A DNA stretch of 64,000 nucleotides from Rostratula benghalensis (lineage: Eukaryota; Chordata; Aves; Charadriiformes; Rostratulidae), in NCBI GenBank assembly GCA_013399305.1, contig VXAI01000183.1:380715-444714 (forward strand), in the 5' to 3' direction. Position numbers and translations under genes: made by a program. This document shows positions 1 to 12,116 of the stretch, one piece after another. Below the pieces are notes generated by a model. The model was given only the letters and a program-made list of their open reading frames with translations, was not told where the DNA came from and ran no database searches. Position 1 is the first letter of the stretch. Each line of letters starts with the position of its first letter.

Positions 1-879
1 AAGATGTGTCCAGGATTAGGCACAGCCTACTTCAATTGAAGTAGCCATCTGGGATTTCCTTGACATTCAGCTGGTTAGAAACTTGGTTAGAAAAATTCTT
101 GATTACTTTTTTTTCTTTCTTTCTTCCCCCCCACCCCACCCCAACTTTTTTTCTACAAATGTATTGTAAAACAGTTGGTACCTACAGATTTTTCTTTCCC
201 ATTTCTACACCTCTACTCATATGCAAGGAACCAGACTGGGTGCATGATAGGAAAGAGGAGTTGTAGATAATATGTTCTCTCCTTCATTGATGCTAAGTTG
301 ATGGAGCCCTTAGCCTGTCCCTGGAGAGATAACAGCCCTTTCCAGGCAGAGTACTGTATCATCTATATTTTTTCTCTTTTTACAAAATATTTCTGGCCCA
401 ATCATCTCCTGGCCACAGAGGGAATTTTGCATCTCCTGCCTTAGCCAAATTGTTTGTATGAATTATTATTTTTTTTCCTGAGTTCGTAATTGATATTTCT
501 ATTTGCTTCTTTGCATTTTCAAATATCTAGTCCAGAAATCTTTCTACCTGAGGTTATCAAGAAAATCCAACCCATATGAATAAGAACCCCATAAAAGTGT
601 ACAACGTGTAAATTCAAATTTGCATTTGTTTGAGAAGACTTTGCAGGCAGAGAATGCACCGAAATCATCAGGTAATTTATATGCTGTAACTACTTTGCTC
701 AGCTTTATGGAGACCTCCTTCTAAGTGGGTCTTGTGCAATGACAATAGATTGTTTGTAGATTCTTAAAATGCCCTGACTCGATGGAAAAGAGGGAAAATT
801 CTTCCTTCAAAAATAACATTTGACTTCGAAAGGAACATTTGAAGCCACAAAACTGGAATATGAACATTCACACCCACTG
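1..879. other. Unique AT-rich DNA, no gene seen
   Basis: This stretch is AT-rich non-coding sequence with T/C-rich tracts near 108-150 and short T runs elsewhere. Open frames are short and have no recognisable domain. I see no splice-bounded coding stretch, RNA gene or transposon end here. Confidence 0.65.
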
Positions 880-1045
880 TACAAATGGTTCAAACAATCC
901 TGTCTTCTCCCTCAGGCCCAGCTCCAGCAAGCACTTACACACATGCTTAACTTTATGCACACGAGTAATCCCATTGATTTAATGGGATTATTCCCATATG
1001 TGTAGTTACACACACATAAGTGTTTGCAGGATTGGGGTCTATTTC
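880..1045. repeat. Old sauropsid interspersed repeat fragment with internal hairpin
   Basis: The segment carries phrases typical of an ancient repeat scattered through reptile and bird genomes: 'catgcttaactttatgcac', 'aatcccattgatttaatggg', 'taagtgtttgcaggattggg'. Its centre is a perfect hairpin at 967-989 (9-bp arms AATCCCATT/AATGGGATT, 5-nt loop). The outer flanks are loosely inverted copies of each other (TTAACTTTATGCACAC against GTGTAGTTACACACAC). The family name cannot be given from memory. Assignment rests on resemblance to the CATTGAAGTCAATGGG-type repeats and was not tested by a search. Confidence 0.5.
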
Positions 1046-1109
1046 TCTCGCAATGATTTTGAAACCTATGGAAGAAAATACTGTATGCAAGTTAGATATT
1101 ATTTAATGA

Positions 1110-1190
1110 CCACACATTGAGCCTGAATATTTCTGCTGAAATCGGTGGGGCTGTGCCAGTTGGTACAGGCTGAGAAACTGGTTTCTTCTG
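1110..1190. repeat. Probable old interspersed repeat scrap
   Basis: 'ttgagcctgaatatttctgctgaaatcggtgggg' resembles the 'gaaatcaatgggg' signature of old sauropsid repeats and lies about 70 bases from the fragment at 880-1045. Both may be pieces of one decayed insertion. Weak call by eye. Confidence 0.3.
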
Positions 1191-2513
1191 TCTATGGTGC
1201 ACACTTTCTAAATGTGGCTACAACAGTGTAGAGAGGGGAATAGAAAGATAATTAGTATTAAAAAATATCAAAAGAGAAAATTCTTCATGTATTGCTGTAT
1301 TCCAAGTCCTGATGTAAAACTGAATTACATTTAGAAAGTCTTCAAGACATGTAACGTAGCAATGCAATACTTTGTAGCTGTTTCAGATATGTAGAAAAGA
1401 TCTACCTTCTAAATGTGTAAATATCAAAATCTTTACACACACAGAAATATAGGAGAAAAGTATTTCCAAGCATCAGGAAATTATACCCAAATATGGGTGT
1501 TTGAATGCATGCAAACTTACATACCCAGGATGAGCACTGCAAAAAAAACCAACAAAACCCAACCCAACTGCCTTTGGTAAAAATAACTGACCTTAAAGTT
1601 ACCTCTGACTTGGACAGTTTACTTTTCATTTGAAATTCTGCAGCCAGGATATTTTTTAAAAATTTAAGGCAAGTAACCATCTGCCATAAATGATAGAAAT
1701 AGAATATAAATAAAGTAGTACTTGTAGTATTCCAATGGAAATCACATGCCAAACATAGCCACGAACTAAGCAGCAGGAACGCTTTCAGATGTCAGGAACA
1801 AAAGCAGAGAAAGGAGTTGGTTTGGCCAGGACATGCCTCGCTGTGTGAGTTGTATCTTGTTGGCTGTCCTGAATAACAACGTTATTAAGCAATTTGGGGC
1901 TGGATCATCATTATGGCCCATGAAGAATTTAAGAAAGATCTTGACTTGAGTGTGTTACAAGAGGAGTCATGCTGTGCCATTTAGAATAAATCTATCATCA
2001 GTCTTATGCCACTGGCACATTGGAACACCTAGTGGGATATGTCGGGCATCAATGTTCAAGGTTTTATATAAGGTAACAGCTGCTTTGGTCAGGCAGTTAA
2101 TTAAATGTGTTAATTTTCCATACAACCAACAGTAGTGACAACAGATCAGAGTGGGATTTTATGACATTTCAGGGTTCCCTTATGTGATCACAACGATGGA
2201 TTGCACCCACATCATCTTTCACATCGCTTCACTGAATGACGCTGCCTTTCCCCTTTGGAAATGGCTTCACTCTTTGACTCCACAAAGAGCGCAATGGTAA
2301 TGCTTTGGTAGCACGTACTGAATATTGCCAGTTGTCCCAACTCCAGTCTTGAAAAGCCGGTTGGACTTAGTCCCACACTGCTGTTGGTTTGGTCAGAAGA
2401 TGCAACAATTAATTTACAAGGCAAAAGTATTCTTTTATTTTCTCCATCCTGTGTTACATTCTTTGTTAGAACTGTTTAATGAGCAGCTTTGTAGAGTGGA
2501 GATGAAATGGTAT
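1191..2513. other. Unique DNA, no gene seen
   Basis: No transposon tail, microsatellite of note or convincing exon is visible. The 116-residue minus-strand opening at 1402-1752 has a composition rich in Phe, Tyr and Cys, as expected from translated AT-rich DNA. Confidence 0.6.
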
Positions 2514-3695
2514 AATCATAGAATCATAGACAGCCAGGTTGGAAGGGAACTCAGGGATCATCTGGTGCAACCTTTCTTGGTAAAATCACGATCTCAACAA
2601 AATATCCCAGCACCCTGGCCACCTGAATCTTAGCAATGTCCAATGATGGGGAATCCACCCCTTCCCTGGGGAGATTATGCCAATGGCTGATTGCTCTCAT
2701 GGTGAAAAATTGTCTTGTGTCCAATCAGAATCTCCCCAGGAGTACCCTGTACTCATTACCCATCGTATTTACCACGACTCCTTGTAAAAAGGGTATCTCC
2801 ATCTTCTTTGTAGCCACCCCTTAAATACTGTAACACAGTGTTAAGTTCTCTGCTAAGCCTTCTTTTCTCTAGGCTGAACTAAACCCAATTCTCTCAGCCT
2901 TTCCTCATATGGCAGGTTTCCCAGTCCTTTGATCATCCTGGTGACCCTTCTCTGGATCTTTTTAACAACTTTTTTGTATAGCAGGGACCAAAACTGACCA
3001 TGACTTACCACGTGTGGCCTGACAAGCACTGAGAAGAAAAGGGATAATATCTTCTTTCTCTCTGCTGGTTGTGCTCTTGTTGATGAAAGCCATCATCCTG
3101 TTGCTTTTCTTTGCTGCAACAGCTCAATATTCACTCATATTGAGTTGACCAAAAGGAACCCCAGGTCCCTTTCCACACAGCTGCTCTCGGACTATGTTTT
3201 CCCAGGGACAAGACCTTACACGTGTCCTTGTTGAACTTCATAAAGTTCTTGTTAGCCCACCCTTCCAGCCTATCCTAATGTCCATTATGCCAAATATCCA
3301 TGTCCCCACTCAGTTGCGTGTCTTCAGACAACTTTGTCAGGGTATACTTGATCTCATCATTCAGACCAATTATGAAAATGATAAGCAGCAGCTGGGCATC
3401 AATTCCTGGGGGACCCACTTTTGACAGGTTACAAGTTTGAAAAGGAGCTCTTGACCTGTGTACACTTGGCTAATCACCCTCCTGTGGGTGCTGCCTGTCA
3501 ACCAGTTCCCCACCCACTGCACAGACCTCTTGGCTAGACCAAGAATCATCAGTTTCTCAAGGAGGAGGCTTTGGAGAACCATATCAAAAGCCTTGGAGAA
3601 GCCCAGGTAAACTCACGCCACATCAGCTGAGCAGGTTACTTGTAGAAGGCGACCAGTTTGTCAAGCATGATTTGCCTTGGTGAATCCATGCTTTT
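2514..3695 (-). mobile_element. CR1 LINE, 5'-truncated, minus strand, broken RT
   Basis: The element reads on the minus strand. Its 3' end is at about 2514, marked by the tail complement 'aatcatagaatcatagac' followed by 'ggttggaagggaac', the standard CR1 3' signature. The body runs about 1.2 kb through the 3' part of ORF2, the CR1 endonuclease/reverse-transcriptase polyprotein that copies its own RNA at the insertion site. Minus-strand peptide at 3370-3582 reads LLLEKLMILGLAKRSVQWVG then NWLTG, matching the CR1 RT segment before the catalytic FADD box. The FADD equivalent at 3320-3331 reads LSED, so the first catalytic Asp is lost. Frameshifts and stops break the frame throughout. Divergence is high, so this is an old subfamily and certainly inactive. 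The 5' boundary near 3695 is approximate. Confidence 0.93.
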
Positions 3696-4185
3696 TTTTC
3701 CCCGTCATATGCTTTTAAACCTACATTTGACCTGTGTATTGACAGAATCATGAAATTAGAGGAAATTACTTCCTTGTTCTTGATAGTTTGGCTTGTTGCA
3801 CAACACATTGCAAAGATGCCAAATTCAAGCTTTTTTCTATGTTGTTACTTTCATAACATGATAATAACTCAAATGCATCCAGAAAGTGAAGAGAAACAGG
3901 GTAAGATTCATGAAAAGAACTAGAAGAACATATTTAGAAACAAGGGACTGACAAATATGCAGGCTGAAAAATATAAAAGTGAACTGAACAAGTTTCCTGC
4001 CCACCAAATGGCTAATACAGTGTGAAGAAATGTGGAAGAAACGTAAACCACCAAGTTAGGCATGTAAGGACTAACCAAAAAATGAGTCACACTCCCACAC
4101 ATTTGGCTCACAATTTGGAATATTTGTTTTTAGTTGATTGGGTAGCCACTAAAATTATATGGTAAGCTTTGTTTCAATTTGATCT

Positions 4186-4320
4186 GTCACTTTTTTTGAT
4201 GGGTGACACTGATTTTATGACATATGTCACATTGTGTCATGTCATTCAAAACACATTAAGTCGTGCTCTATCCCATCATTTCTGAAGGCAATAATGCTAT
4301 TCAACATGACGTGACATCAC
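4186..4320. promoter_or_regulatory. TGACA/TGTCA motif cluster (candidate TALE-homeodomain region)
   Basis: At least seven TGACA or TGTCA pentamers, in both orientations, fall within about 130 bases. One is the perfect 12-bp palindrome TGACATATGTCA at 4218-4229, and the run ends in 'catgacgtgacatcacg'. TGACA-type sites are bound by MEIS/TGIF/PREP family TALE homeodomain proteins, and the CATATG core of the palindrome is an E-box. Function is inferred only from density. Confidence 0.25.
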
Positions 4321-7188
4321 GAGATATAACACAACTCAACAGCTGAAAAAATAAAGCAAAAGTTTTGTAGGTGTGACATGAACTCCCAAGATTACATTGT
4401 AATGAATCTTAAGAACTTAGAAGCTAAGGCTTCAAAAGAAGTCAGTTGACCGACGTGTCTTTAGGGAGGTGAGCTATGAGTTACACCATGTACAGAGGTG
4501 GTGAGTAGGTACTATAAACATGATAAGAGTCTGCCATTAAGCTTGATGATAAAAGTGAGTTCTTCCAGGAAAACTTGCTGGAAAGGTGAATCTTATGCTT
4601 GAAGTGTGACTGGAACTGTCTTGGACCTGAAAGGCTGCAACATTTTAGAGTTCTGAAACCTCAGTAAATATCCTAAGCAGAAACCACTAAAGGAAACTTT
4701 TTTTTTTTCCTGGTTGTGGTCTTCTAACTTATTTAAAATAAAAATTCTTTAGTCATATGCATATTCAAATATCATATGCTTGCTAATGTTATACAATTCC
4801 ATAGCTACACTTGGCTAATCAGAGTTTTTATTAGGTTTCTTCCGCTACTTTGCCAGTGGAGCCAGTGACCACAGTTCACATGAAAGCTCTGGATACTACA
4901 AAAGCAGAGAGGGAAACTGATGACTACCAATACTGAAATCCTTCCTTACCTGCCTAACTAATATAACTGACCTGAATTTAAGTCTCACATTTCTTAGGAT
5001 AACACCCAAGAAGGTATGCTATGGTTCGTTTCTCCTTTCTTGAAGCTGAGCTTTTTTCAATCCTCTAAAACATTAGTTGGGAAGTATACTTCAGTGAATA
5101 CGTCACAATTTCAGTAGGAGAAGCTGGGTCAGAATACTCCAAAGCACAGGCTGGGGAATTAGTGCTCTCCTGTTTGTTGGAAGTGGCTAAGGAGGCCCAT
5201 GAATTTCAGTCACTGCCTTTTTAGATGTGTTTCTAAGCACTGGTCATCATAAACAAGGTCACCGTGTTGATACCGATGATGTCCAAAGGACTGCTTGTGG
5301 CCCTGAAGCCAAACAGAAAGATGGATGTAGTTTTCAGAACTTACGTACCACCCTCTTTTAAGACTTTCTTGTTAATGAGCTTCTTACATATTCTCTGTTA
5401 TTCTTTAGTCCTGATTTTCCCTGTTAATTGTCTTGGAAGACAGCCTTGATGTCTGGAGTTTCCATTATATGCTAAGGCAGCTGAGAACTGAGCCGAGTAA
5501 CACCCAACCCCCTTTCTTTGGTGATATTTTCCCACCAAAAAAACCCCAACACAACAAGTCTCCTGCAGTTCTCTACCTTTCTTTTCAAGATGTTGTTAGG
5601 TAATTTACAGACTGAAAATCTTGAGATTCTTCCACCTTTGCTGCATATACCAAAGAGAAACTTGTGTAAATTCTCACTTTATTACCACACCTGTTAGAAA
5701 TCACTGCTACAGCTTAGGTGTGAAAAATTGTAGCTGTACTATACCTAGTAAGAAATACATACATACCAGCCTCAGTGTAAGTGCATCACCACTGCTATAA
5801 ACCAGACACAACTACTTTGGTGACATTCACTGTTACTGTACGTTGACAAGTTCCCATTTAATTTACTACATATGGTTCCACGTCTCCATAGCTACTCTCG
5901 TGAATTCATTATTCATTAAATAAGTGATGAATTTACTCAAATATTGCAGCCACATGGCCGACACAAATGCATTCTAATATTATTAACACGTTGCCAACTT
6001 GCAACTCTTCGAAGTCTGAGTAAATGTTTTGACAAGAAGAGGCAGCAAGAACAAATAAGTAGTAGCAGCCTAGATGAAGTTCAGCCATAGTTCTAACAGC
6101 TTTAAAGTCTTAACAGTGTTTTCACTGGGGCAGTACCAGATAAATTGCTCTTATGTGTGCATACAAGAGACTAAAATTCCTTTGAAAGTTTATAATTTCT
6201 CATGGGAAAACACAACATAAAAGTTACTTTTACTCATAGAAAAACAACACCATATTTTCCTGTCAACCTTTGCTGTTGGGAATTTCAAACTTTTTGCATT
6301 TTTTCCCCGTGATTCTTTGTCGACCCAAGGGACAGGCGTTTACAACATAATTTACTTTCGGCGTGTCTCTGTAAATCATTGTAATACTTTCTATGGCTAG
6401 TGAAAAACAAAAAGGGAAAAAAAAAAAAAAGAGAGAGCAGCACTCTCAAGTTGGACTGACAAACCACTTTTCTTCCAAAACATTCTTAGGCGAAGTAAAA
6501 CCCCGTTTCAGGAGGGCAACACTGAGATGGAGCGACACACAAAAGAAATGTTTTTTTTACAAGGGCTTTATATAAAAGTTTGCATTTGGAGGTTGTAATT
6601 ATTTATTGGGAAATATTTATTGAACTGTATTTACTTGCAGTAAAATATACAGAATGTGTAGAGCATAAACCGTGTGTTGGTGGCAGGCTTCAGGGGGGCA
6701 AAGGGAAAAAACACTGGCATTTTATTTTTGGATAAGTCAGTATTTTTTTTTGCTTACTCCTCTTAAGGTCTGTTGTTGTCACTATTGTGGTACAGGCTCA
6801 ACAGTGTTGTCTCAGATTAGGTGGCTTTAAGCGTAGCCTGTCATAAAAAAGGCTGGAAACCTGTAGAGCCTCTCAGCCTCACTTTTTGAGACTGCTGCTA
6901 ATATCAAGGCTCATTCAGTTTTACATTAGAACTTGATGACTTGCACATTGGTTGAACCTTCACCTTTTACAACCTTAATGGGGATTTATTAGCTATTTCA
7001 CAGTGTGTAAATTTGAATCTAGGTCAGATGAGGAAGAAAAATAGGGCAAATCTGGGCCTTAAGTATAACCTGCATATAATATATCAGGATAAAAAAAAAA
7101 GGTGCAAAATTAAACAGATGATTAAAAGTGTCTAGAGCAGTCAGAGTTTGAAAAAAGAGCTTGATAAATTAGGGGTGTATGTAGGGTG

Positions 7189-7205
7189 TTTTTTTTTTTT
7201 TTTTT
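7189..7205. repeat. Poly(T) tract
   Basis: A 17-base T run follows 'gtagggtg'. No transposon body is recognised next to it. Confidence 0.9.
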
Positions 7206-7842
7206 GAGTTCAAATTCAGGTGACTGGTGAAAGTCTGGTTTCCACACAAATTCAGCAGATTAAGGAGTTAAAACAGCTTGTTAACCTGTTTCTGCTAACT
7301 GCTCGCGAGAGGAAATGTAACACAGGTGTGTTTGATATTCACAAGATTAAAGCTTTTGTCTACCATCAAATGTTCACCACATTAAAGCCGTTTTAATGAG
7401 GTATTGGAAGATAATGAATGTAAGCCCCTAATTCACTGCAGAAGAGACAGCTTGACCCTGCTTCGACCCCGCTGCAGCCAGGTATCTAAACCAAGATTTT
7501 AGTCACACTTAGACCCAAAGATGTGTGTGTAATGAAACAGCCACTACCTGCTGCCGCTCTCATCTGCTGAAAACGTATCTGGTTCAGGTGCCTAAATTTT
7601 CTGCTCGGTACCCTGGAAGTCTGACGTCAGATACTCCCCGTAGGATGCTCCCCATCGCATCCCAATTTTTTGGGAAGGCTATCCAGAGGGGAAAAACCCA
7701 GAGCTTCCATGGGAAGGATGGATTATTTACATCGTGTGTGTGTGTGGAACAAACAGGGGGAAAGTGGGTACAAATTAATGTTATTGCTGAGTTATCATTC
7801 ATCCCGATACTTAGGGATGCTCAGAAAATCAATAGCTGGAGT

Positions 7843-7905
7843 GAATAAAGGTTGGAAAGGTCTTTCTGGTTCATCTAGTTTTGTACTTACTGTTCAATGG
7901 ATCCA
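7843..7905 (-). mobile_element. Degenerate CR1 3'-end scrap (tentative)
   Basis: 'aggttggaaaggtctttctggttcatctag' resembles the reverse complement of the CR1 3' UTR ('ggttggaagggacc...tcatctagt'). The ATTCTATG tail is not preserved. The call rests on about 35 aligned bases by eye and could be coincidence. Confidence 0.4.
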
Positions 7906-9871
7906 TCTTCCTGCTATGTTAAGGTACGCTGCCTGTTTAGTTATTCTTAATAGAATAAGCTCCAAATAAAAATAAAATAAAGATCCTGAAAGGTTCTCCA
8001 AACCAGATTTATTTTGGCATGCATATGCAGGAAACTATGTACTGTAGCAAGTTTTAAATACTGTATTTGGACACTAATTCTCAACTGCCGTCATCAGTTT
8101 GCTGACAGCCATCTGCTTGGACCCTGCTCCTTCCTCCCGTTCAGCACCGTTAAAGTAAAATATTGACAGAAACAACTTCTGCAGCAAAAGTGGAAAAGTT
8201 AATAACATAACTGAAGTCATACAAGATTTTTCTCCAATGTTCTGGAGCTCTCCTACAATTTTGTTTTACTCATGCCTTAATTTAGAAGTGTCCCACCCGG
8301 CTTCAAAATAGCGGGTTGTGTAGCCAGCTATCTTTAGATGACACAGGTTACCGAGGAGGAATCTATAAGTGCCTACTGGATGGCTCATGTGACTTAATTC
8401 TAATGAGTAATATACATTCTCCCGGAGAAGCTGGCACACCAGGAGGTGCGCTGTCAGTCAGAGCAGGAAAAAGAAGTCACCGTAGCAAGCTTGTCACTGT
8501 GGCTGCCGAAAAGCTGCAACGGCATGTGCAGAAGGGTTTTATAGTTCAGATTTACCTGCAGAGACATTTTGAACAGCAATGTGGAGAACCCATACGTTCC
8601 TTCCACATGCTCAGTGCTCTCAGAGGTGCCTCAACACTTCCAGAAAGGCCTCGAGACTCCTTGGACTGAGATTTTTTTTATTTTTTTTTTTTAATCAGTC
8701 CATGGCTTGTGATGTTCCTCACCTTAATGAGTCTGAGATGCTCCACGCCAGCACAAAGCAAGCTCTACCTTCAGCTCTTTGCATGAAATGTCATTAAAGC
8801 TCTTGCACAGGTCACAGGGCAATGCACAGTAGAAGACTTTGCCACTAATTATTTCAAACAGAAAAGTGAACATGCGGCCATGTACACACACACACATCCA
8901 GATATACGTTCATATAAATAATTTATTTATCATACCTATTTATAATACATGAATCTTTTTTATTTTATGGTGATACCATTGCTGTTTGCAGATTTACATC
9001 TCTTATTAAATTCCCCACACAACAAAACACAATACTACAGAAATATATAGCCTTGCAAACTGATTCAAGACTTCCAATCCAAGTGGTCTTACTGTCTGCA
9101 ATATTCCTTTCTAAATTGTGCCATTACATCCCACAAATTGACTTGCAATGAAAGGTAATTTCTTTTTATTCTCTTACAGCTTTGTGGAAGAAAGGATCTC
9201 TCCCCTGAAGAACAACACAGCAGTTTTCAAGTTAAACCCTCTAATGTATACAACTGTGTCTGCTCTTCTGCAGATATGCATCTGAACATATCAAAACTGA
9301 AGACAGCCCTGTGAGAAGATGGCTGTGTTTACTATGTTGAAGAGATCAGCAGTAGATTTAGTGGAGGAAGTATAGCCCGTGGGCAGATGAAAAAAAAAAA
9401 TAAAATATATTCTAAAAAGTCTAGTTTCCAAGCAGAAAATTTGACTAGTGATGCAGAGAGCACCGCAGAAGCCAAAGATTGTTTGCGTGTGAAGACAATG
9501 CCTAATCTTCTAACCCAACACTTGAAAATAGGAACATTACACTTCTTTGAGAAATGTTTTCATTATTTGACCGCGGGTTTTTTTTGTTTTCTACAGAACA
9601 AAAATAAATAAACCGTTTCCATTGCCCTTAGAGAGTGCATTGACACCCAGATCTTGCCTGATACACAGCCCAGCAGGTCATCATGTGGGATGGAGGTGAG
9701 CACTAAGTACGCTCCACCCTGGGTGCTTGAGAGCAGCTTCCTCTTCTCTCCTGCTCACTTCTGCATTCCCCACTCACGCTGCTTTCTCCCTTTCTTTGGG
9801 TTAATCTCCCCAAGGTCCACTGTGTCAATCCTCCAAGTGGTCAGCTCATCCATCACTCTTCAAAGGCACTG
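7906..9871. other. Unique DNA, no gene seen
   Basis: A 117-codon plus-strand opening at 8316-8669 has no recognised domain and no clear splice context. A short CA run lies at 8887-8897. AT-rich sequence near 8911-8965 contains AAATAATTTATTTATC. No transposon recognised. Confidence 0.55.
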
Positions 9872-10185
9872 TAGAATCAAAGAATCATAAAATGTTTTAG
9901 ATTGGAAGGAACATTAAAGATCATCAAGTTCCAAGCCCCTGCCATGGGCGGGGACACCTCCCACCAGACCAGGTTGCTCAAAGACCCATCCAGCTTGGTC
10001 TTGAACACCTCCAGGGATGAGGCATCCAGAGCTTCCCTGGGCAACCTGGACCAGGGTCTTACCACCCTCACAGCAAAGAATTACTTCCTGAACTCTAATC
10101 TCCCCTCTTTCAGTTTTAAACCATTACCACTTGTCCAGACTCTGTAGCTCTGTTTGGCCCCCAACCCAGCAAAACTGGCTCCCCA
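9872..10185 (-). mobile_element. CR1 LINE 3' fragment, minus strand
   Basis: The 3' tail complement begins at about 9872 ('gaatcaaagaatcat') and is followed by 'ttggaaggaacattaaagatcatcaagttcc' and 'gccatgggcggggacacctccca', the canonical CR1 3' UTR and ORF2 end. The minus-strand peptide at 9877-10071 reads VVRPWSRLPREALDASSLEV then FKTKLDGSL, the conserved C-terminus of CR1 ORF2. Only about 310 bp remain. The element is severely 5'-truncated, the usual outcome of incomplete reverse transcription. The 5' boundary is approximate. Confidence 0.93.
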
Positions 10186-11217
10186 CGTCTCAGCTCAATC
10201 ACATGGAAAACCCCACTCTGTACATTACCTTAAGCACAAAAGCAACAGTTATTTTAAGTTATTTTAAACAGCCTGCCACATGTGGTGAGGATGGCTTACC
10301 AGCCTTATCGGTCTACCTTGCAGGTTCTTTTTTATGGTCTGTAGCTGGAGGTGGCCTTAGAAAGCCACAGGCATAAACCACATAAAGAGATTAAAGATGC
10401 GATTGAGAAAGGCAGGAGGAAGCGCTTCTGTTCATCTTCTTGTGTATGTGTGTGTTCTTCTGCAGGTCCAGCCAGCAGGTTCTCCTGCACAGATCCATGA
10501 ATTGCCAGAACTTTTAGAAGTTTCTGGGTATTTTCCAAAAACAAAACCATCAGCAAATCCAAACCACGAAAAAATACTCAAAGAAATAAAATGAAGCACG
10601 ACAGAAAACCCATGTTTCCTACTGTTTCCCACTGTTTGTCTACAGAGGATAAATACAAGGGCTTCAACATGGCTTTGCTGTCCCTTTGCAAATTGGTGCA
10701 ATTAAAATCCCTGTTAAATGTTGTAGCTTTTAGTTCTACATGTTAAAAAGTGTATTTTGTTCTCTATCTGGTGTTCTTGCTACCTTTCCTTGGTTCAGTG
10801 TTGTGCAGTTCCATGTGCCTATGGAGTCAGGAGGTGAATTTTTTCAAAGTTTACCAATTTAGAACATTCAGACATTCTAGAAGCCACAGTGATTCCTGAG
10901 ACAAGTTGGAATAAGGATGGCATTTGTTGGTTGGAACTTAACACGGCGTTTAAACTTGAAAAGAAACATAGAAACAGGACTATAGTGATTAAAAAGTCAT
11001 AGGAGTGTTAAGTGTCACATTGCAAATTATAGTTTTTGCAACATTTTTAATGAAAATTATGAACTATAAGGTTACCTGAGATTTTAATTCTTGATATCTT
11101 TATTAAAGTGTTAATAGGACACAAACAAACTTTCAAAACAGGGTTAGAAGACTGATTTTGTTCCTACAGGTAAATAGCAAAATAAAGAAATAAAATATCA
11201 TATATTTTACTTGTCAT
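10186..11217. other. Unique DNA between two CR1 fragments
   Basis: No recognised gene. Short open frames on both strands around 10330-10700 have no domain. The sequence is mildly purine-rich at 10390-10425. Confidence 0.55.
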
Positions 11218-11351
11218 GGTCAGGATGGATGAGGCATTGAACAACCTGGTCTAGTGGGAGTTGTCCCTGCCCATGATAGGGGGGTTGGAGCTGAATGATC
11301 TTCAGGGCTTGATCTTCCAACCCAAGCCAAAATTTTATGATAATATGATTT
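11218..11351 (+). mobile_element. CR1 LINE 3' end, plus strand, very short
   Basis: The plus strand reads 'aacaacctggtctagtggga' then 'gttgtccctgcccatgatag', 'gggttggagctgaatgatct' and a decayed tail 'attttatgataatatgattt'. This is the CR1 3' UTR in sense orientation. About 130 bp survive, with no coding sequence. Its orientation is opposite to the other CR1 pieces here, so it is an independent insertion. Confidence 0.88.
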
Positions 11352-12095
11352 TTGATATTAAAAGAAGAAAAATCGTTGAGCATCTAATAAACAAGTTCAG
11401 CTACAGAAGACTTTGTTGACTGTGGTGACACCAGAGAGATTTGGACACCTCTCTGTCATTAAGAGCTGGTCACCAGAGATGCAGAGACCGAATCTCCACG
11501 TGCTCCCAGCAGCATGGCACACTACTTTCACCATGCCCATAAGCGTGGGTCCTGTGTGGCAAAAGGCACTTGTCAAGGTCTAACTGGGACCAGTGCCTGC
11601 TGAGGGGAATTCCTTGCCACAAAGCTCAGCCCACAAATCCAATCAGAAAGCTATGAAAGAAGAGAAAAATGGGTAAAAGTCTCTTCTATATATACTTCCC
11701 ACTGAAGAACAATATTGTAATATGTAACTGCTTCTTGACCTAGCATCTTCAATGCCATCGTTTATGTCAGTTGAGTCTTCAAAGATGACAATTCATGTCA
11801 CTGAGGAATCTGCAAGATTTCTACTGGTAAAGTCTTACAGAAGAGAACATCCATTTTCTCCCAACTAACCAAATTTTTCCCCCTGAGTACCACATGAATT
11901 AAATGCAAACAGCGCTCTGCGTAGCCATATCTAATTGTAAGGTCACACCTTTCTTTAATGAGTTTCCTAAAAGTTTATAGCAAGTTTCCTTAGTGACACA
12001 GGTAGGGTTTCATTGATCTCCAGCTGAGGCTGTCATTATAAGAAGATGGGGTTCCAATTTCTGATTAATGAAAATTATAATTATGTACAGATAAC

Positions 12096-12116
12096 AGAGA
12101 GAGAGAGAGAGAGAGA
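12096..12116. repeat. (AG)n microsatellite
   Basis: About ten uninterrupted AG units follow 'gtacagataac'. No other structure. Confidence 0.95.

Larger units (their letters stand above)
3696..7842. other. Unique AT-rich DNA, no gene seen
   Basis: About 4 kb without a recognisable gene or transposon. Notable content is a cluster of TGACA/TGTCA motifs at 4186-4320, an A run at 6417-6432 and a T run at 7189-7205. Open frames are below 110 codons and featureless. Confidence 0.6.

Noticed and set aside
8316..8669. 117-codon plus-strand opening
   Set aside because: No domain, no promoter or splice support, and overlapping openings in other frames. Not better than chance for 64 kb.
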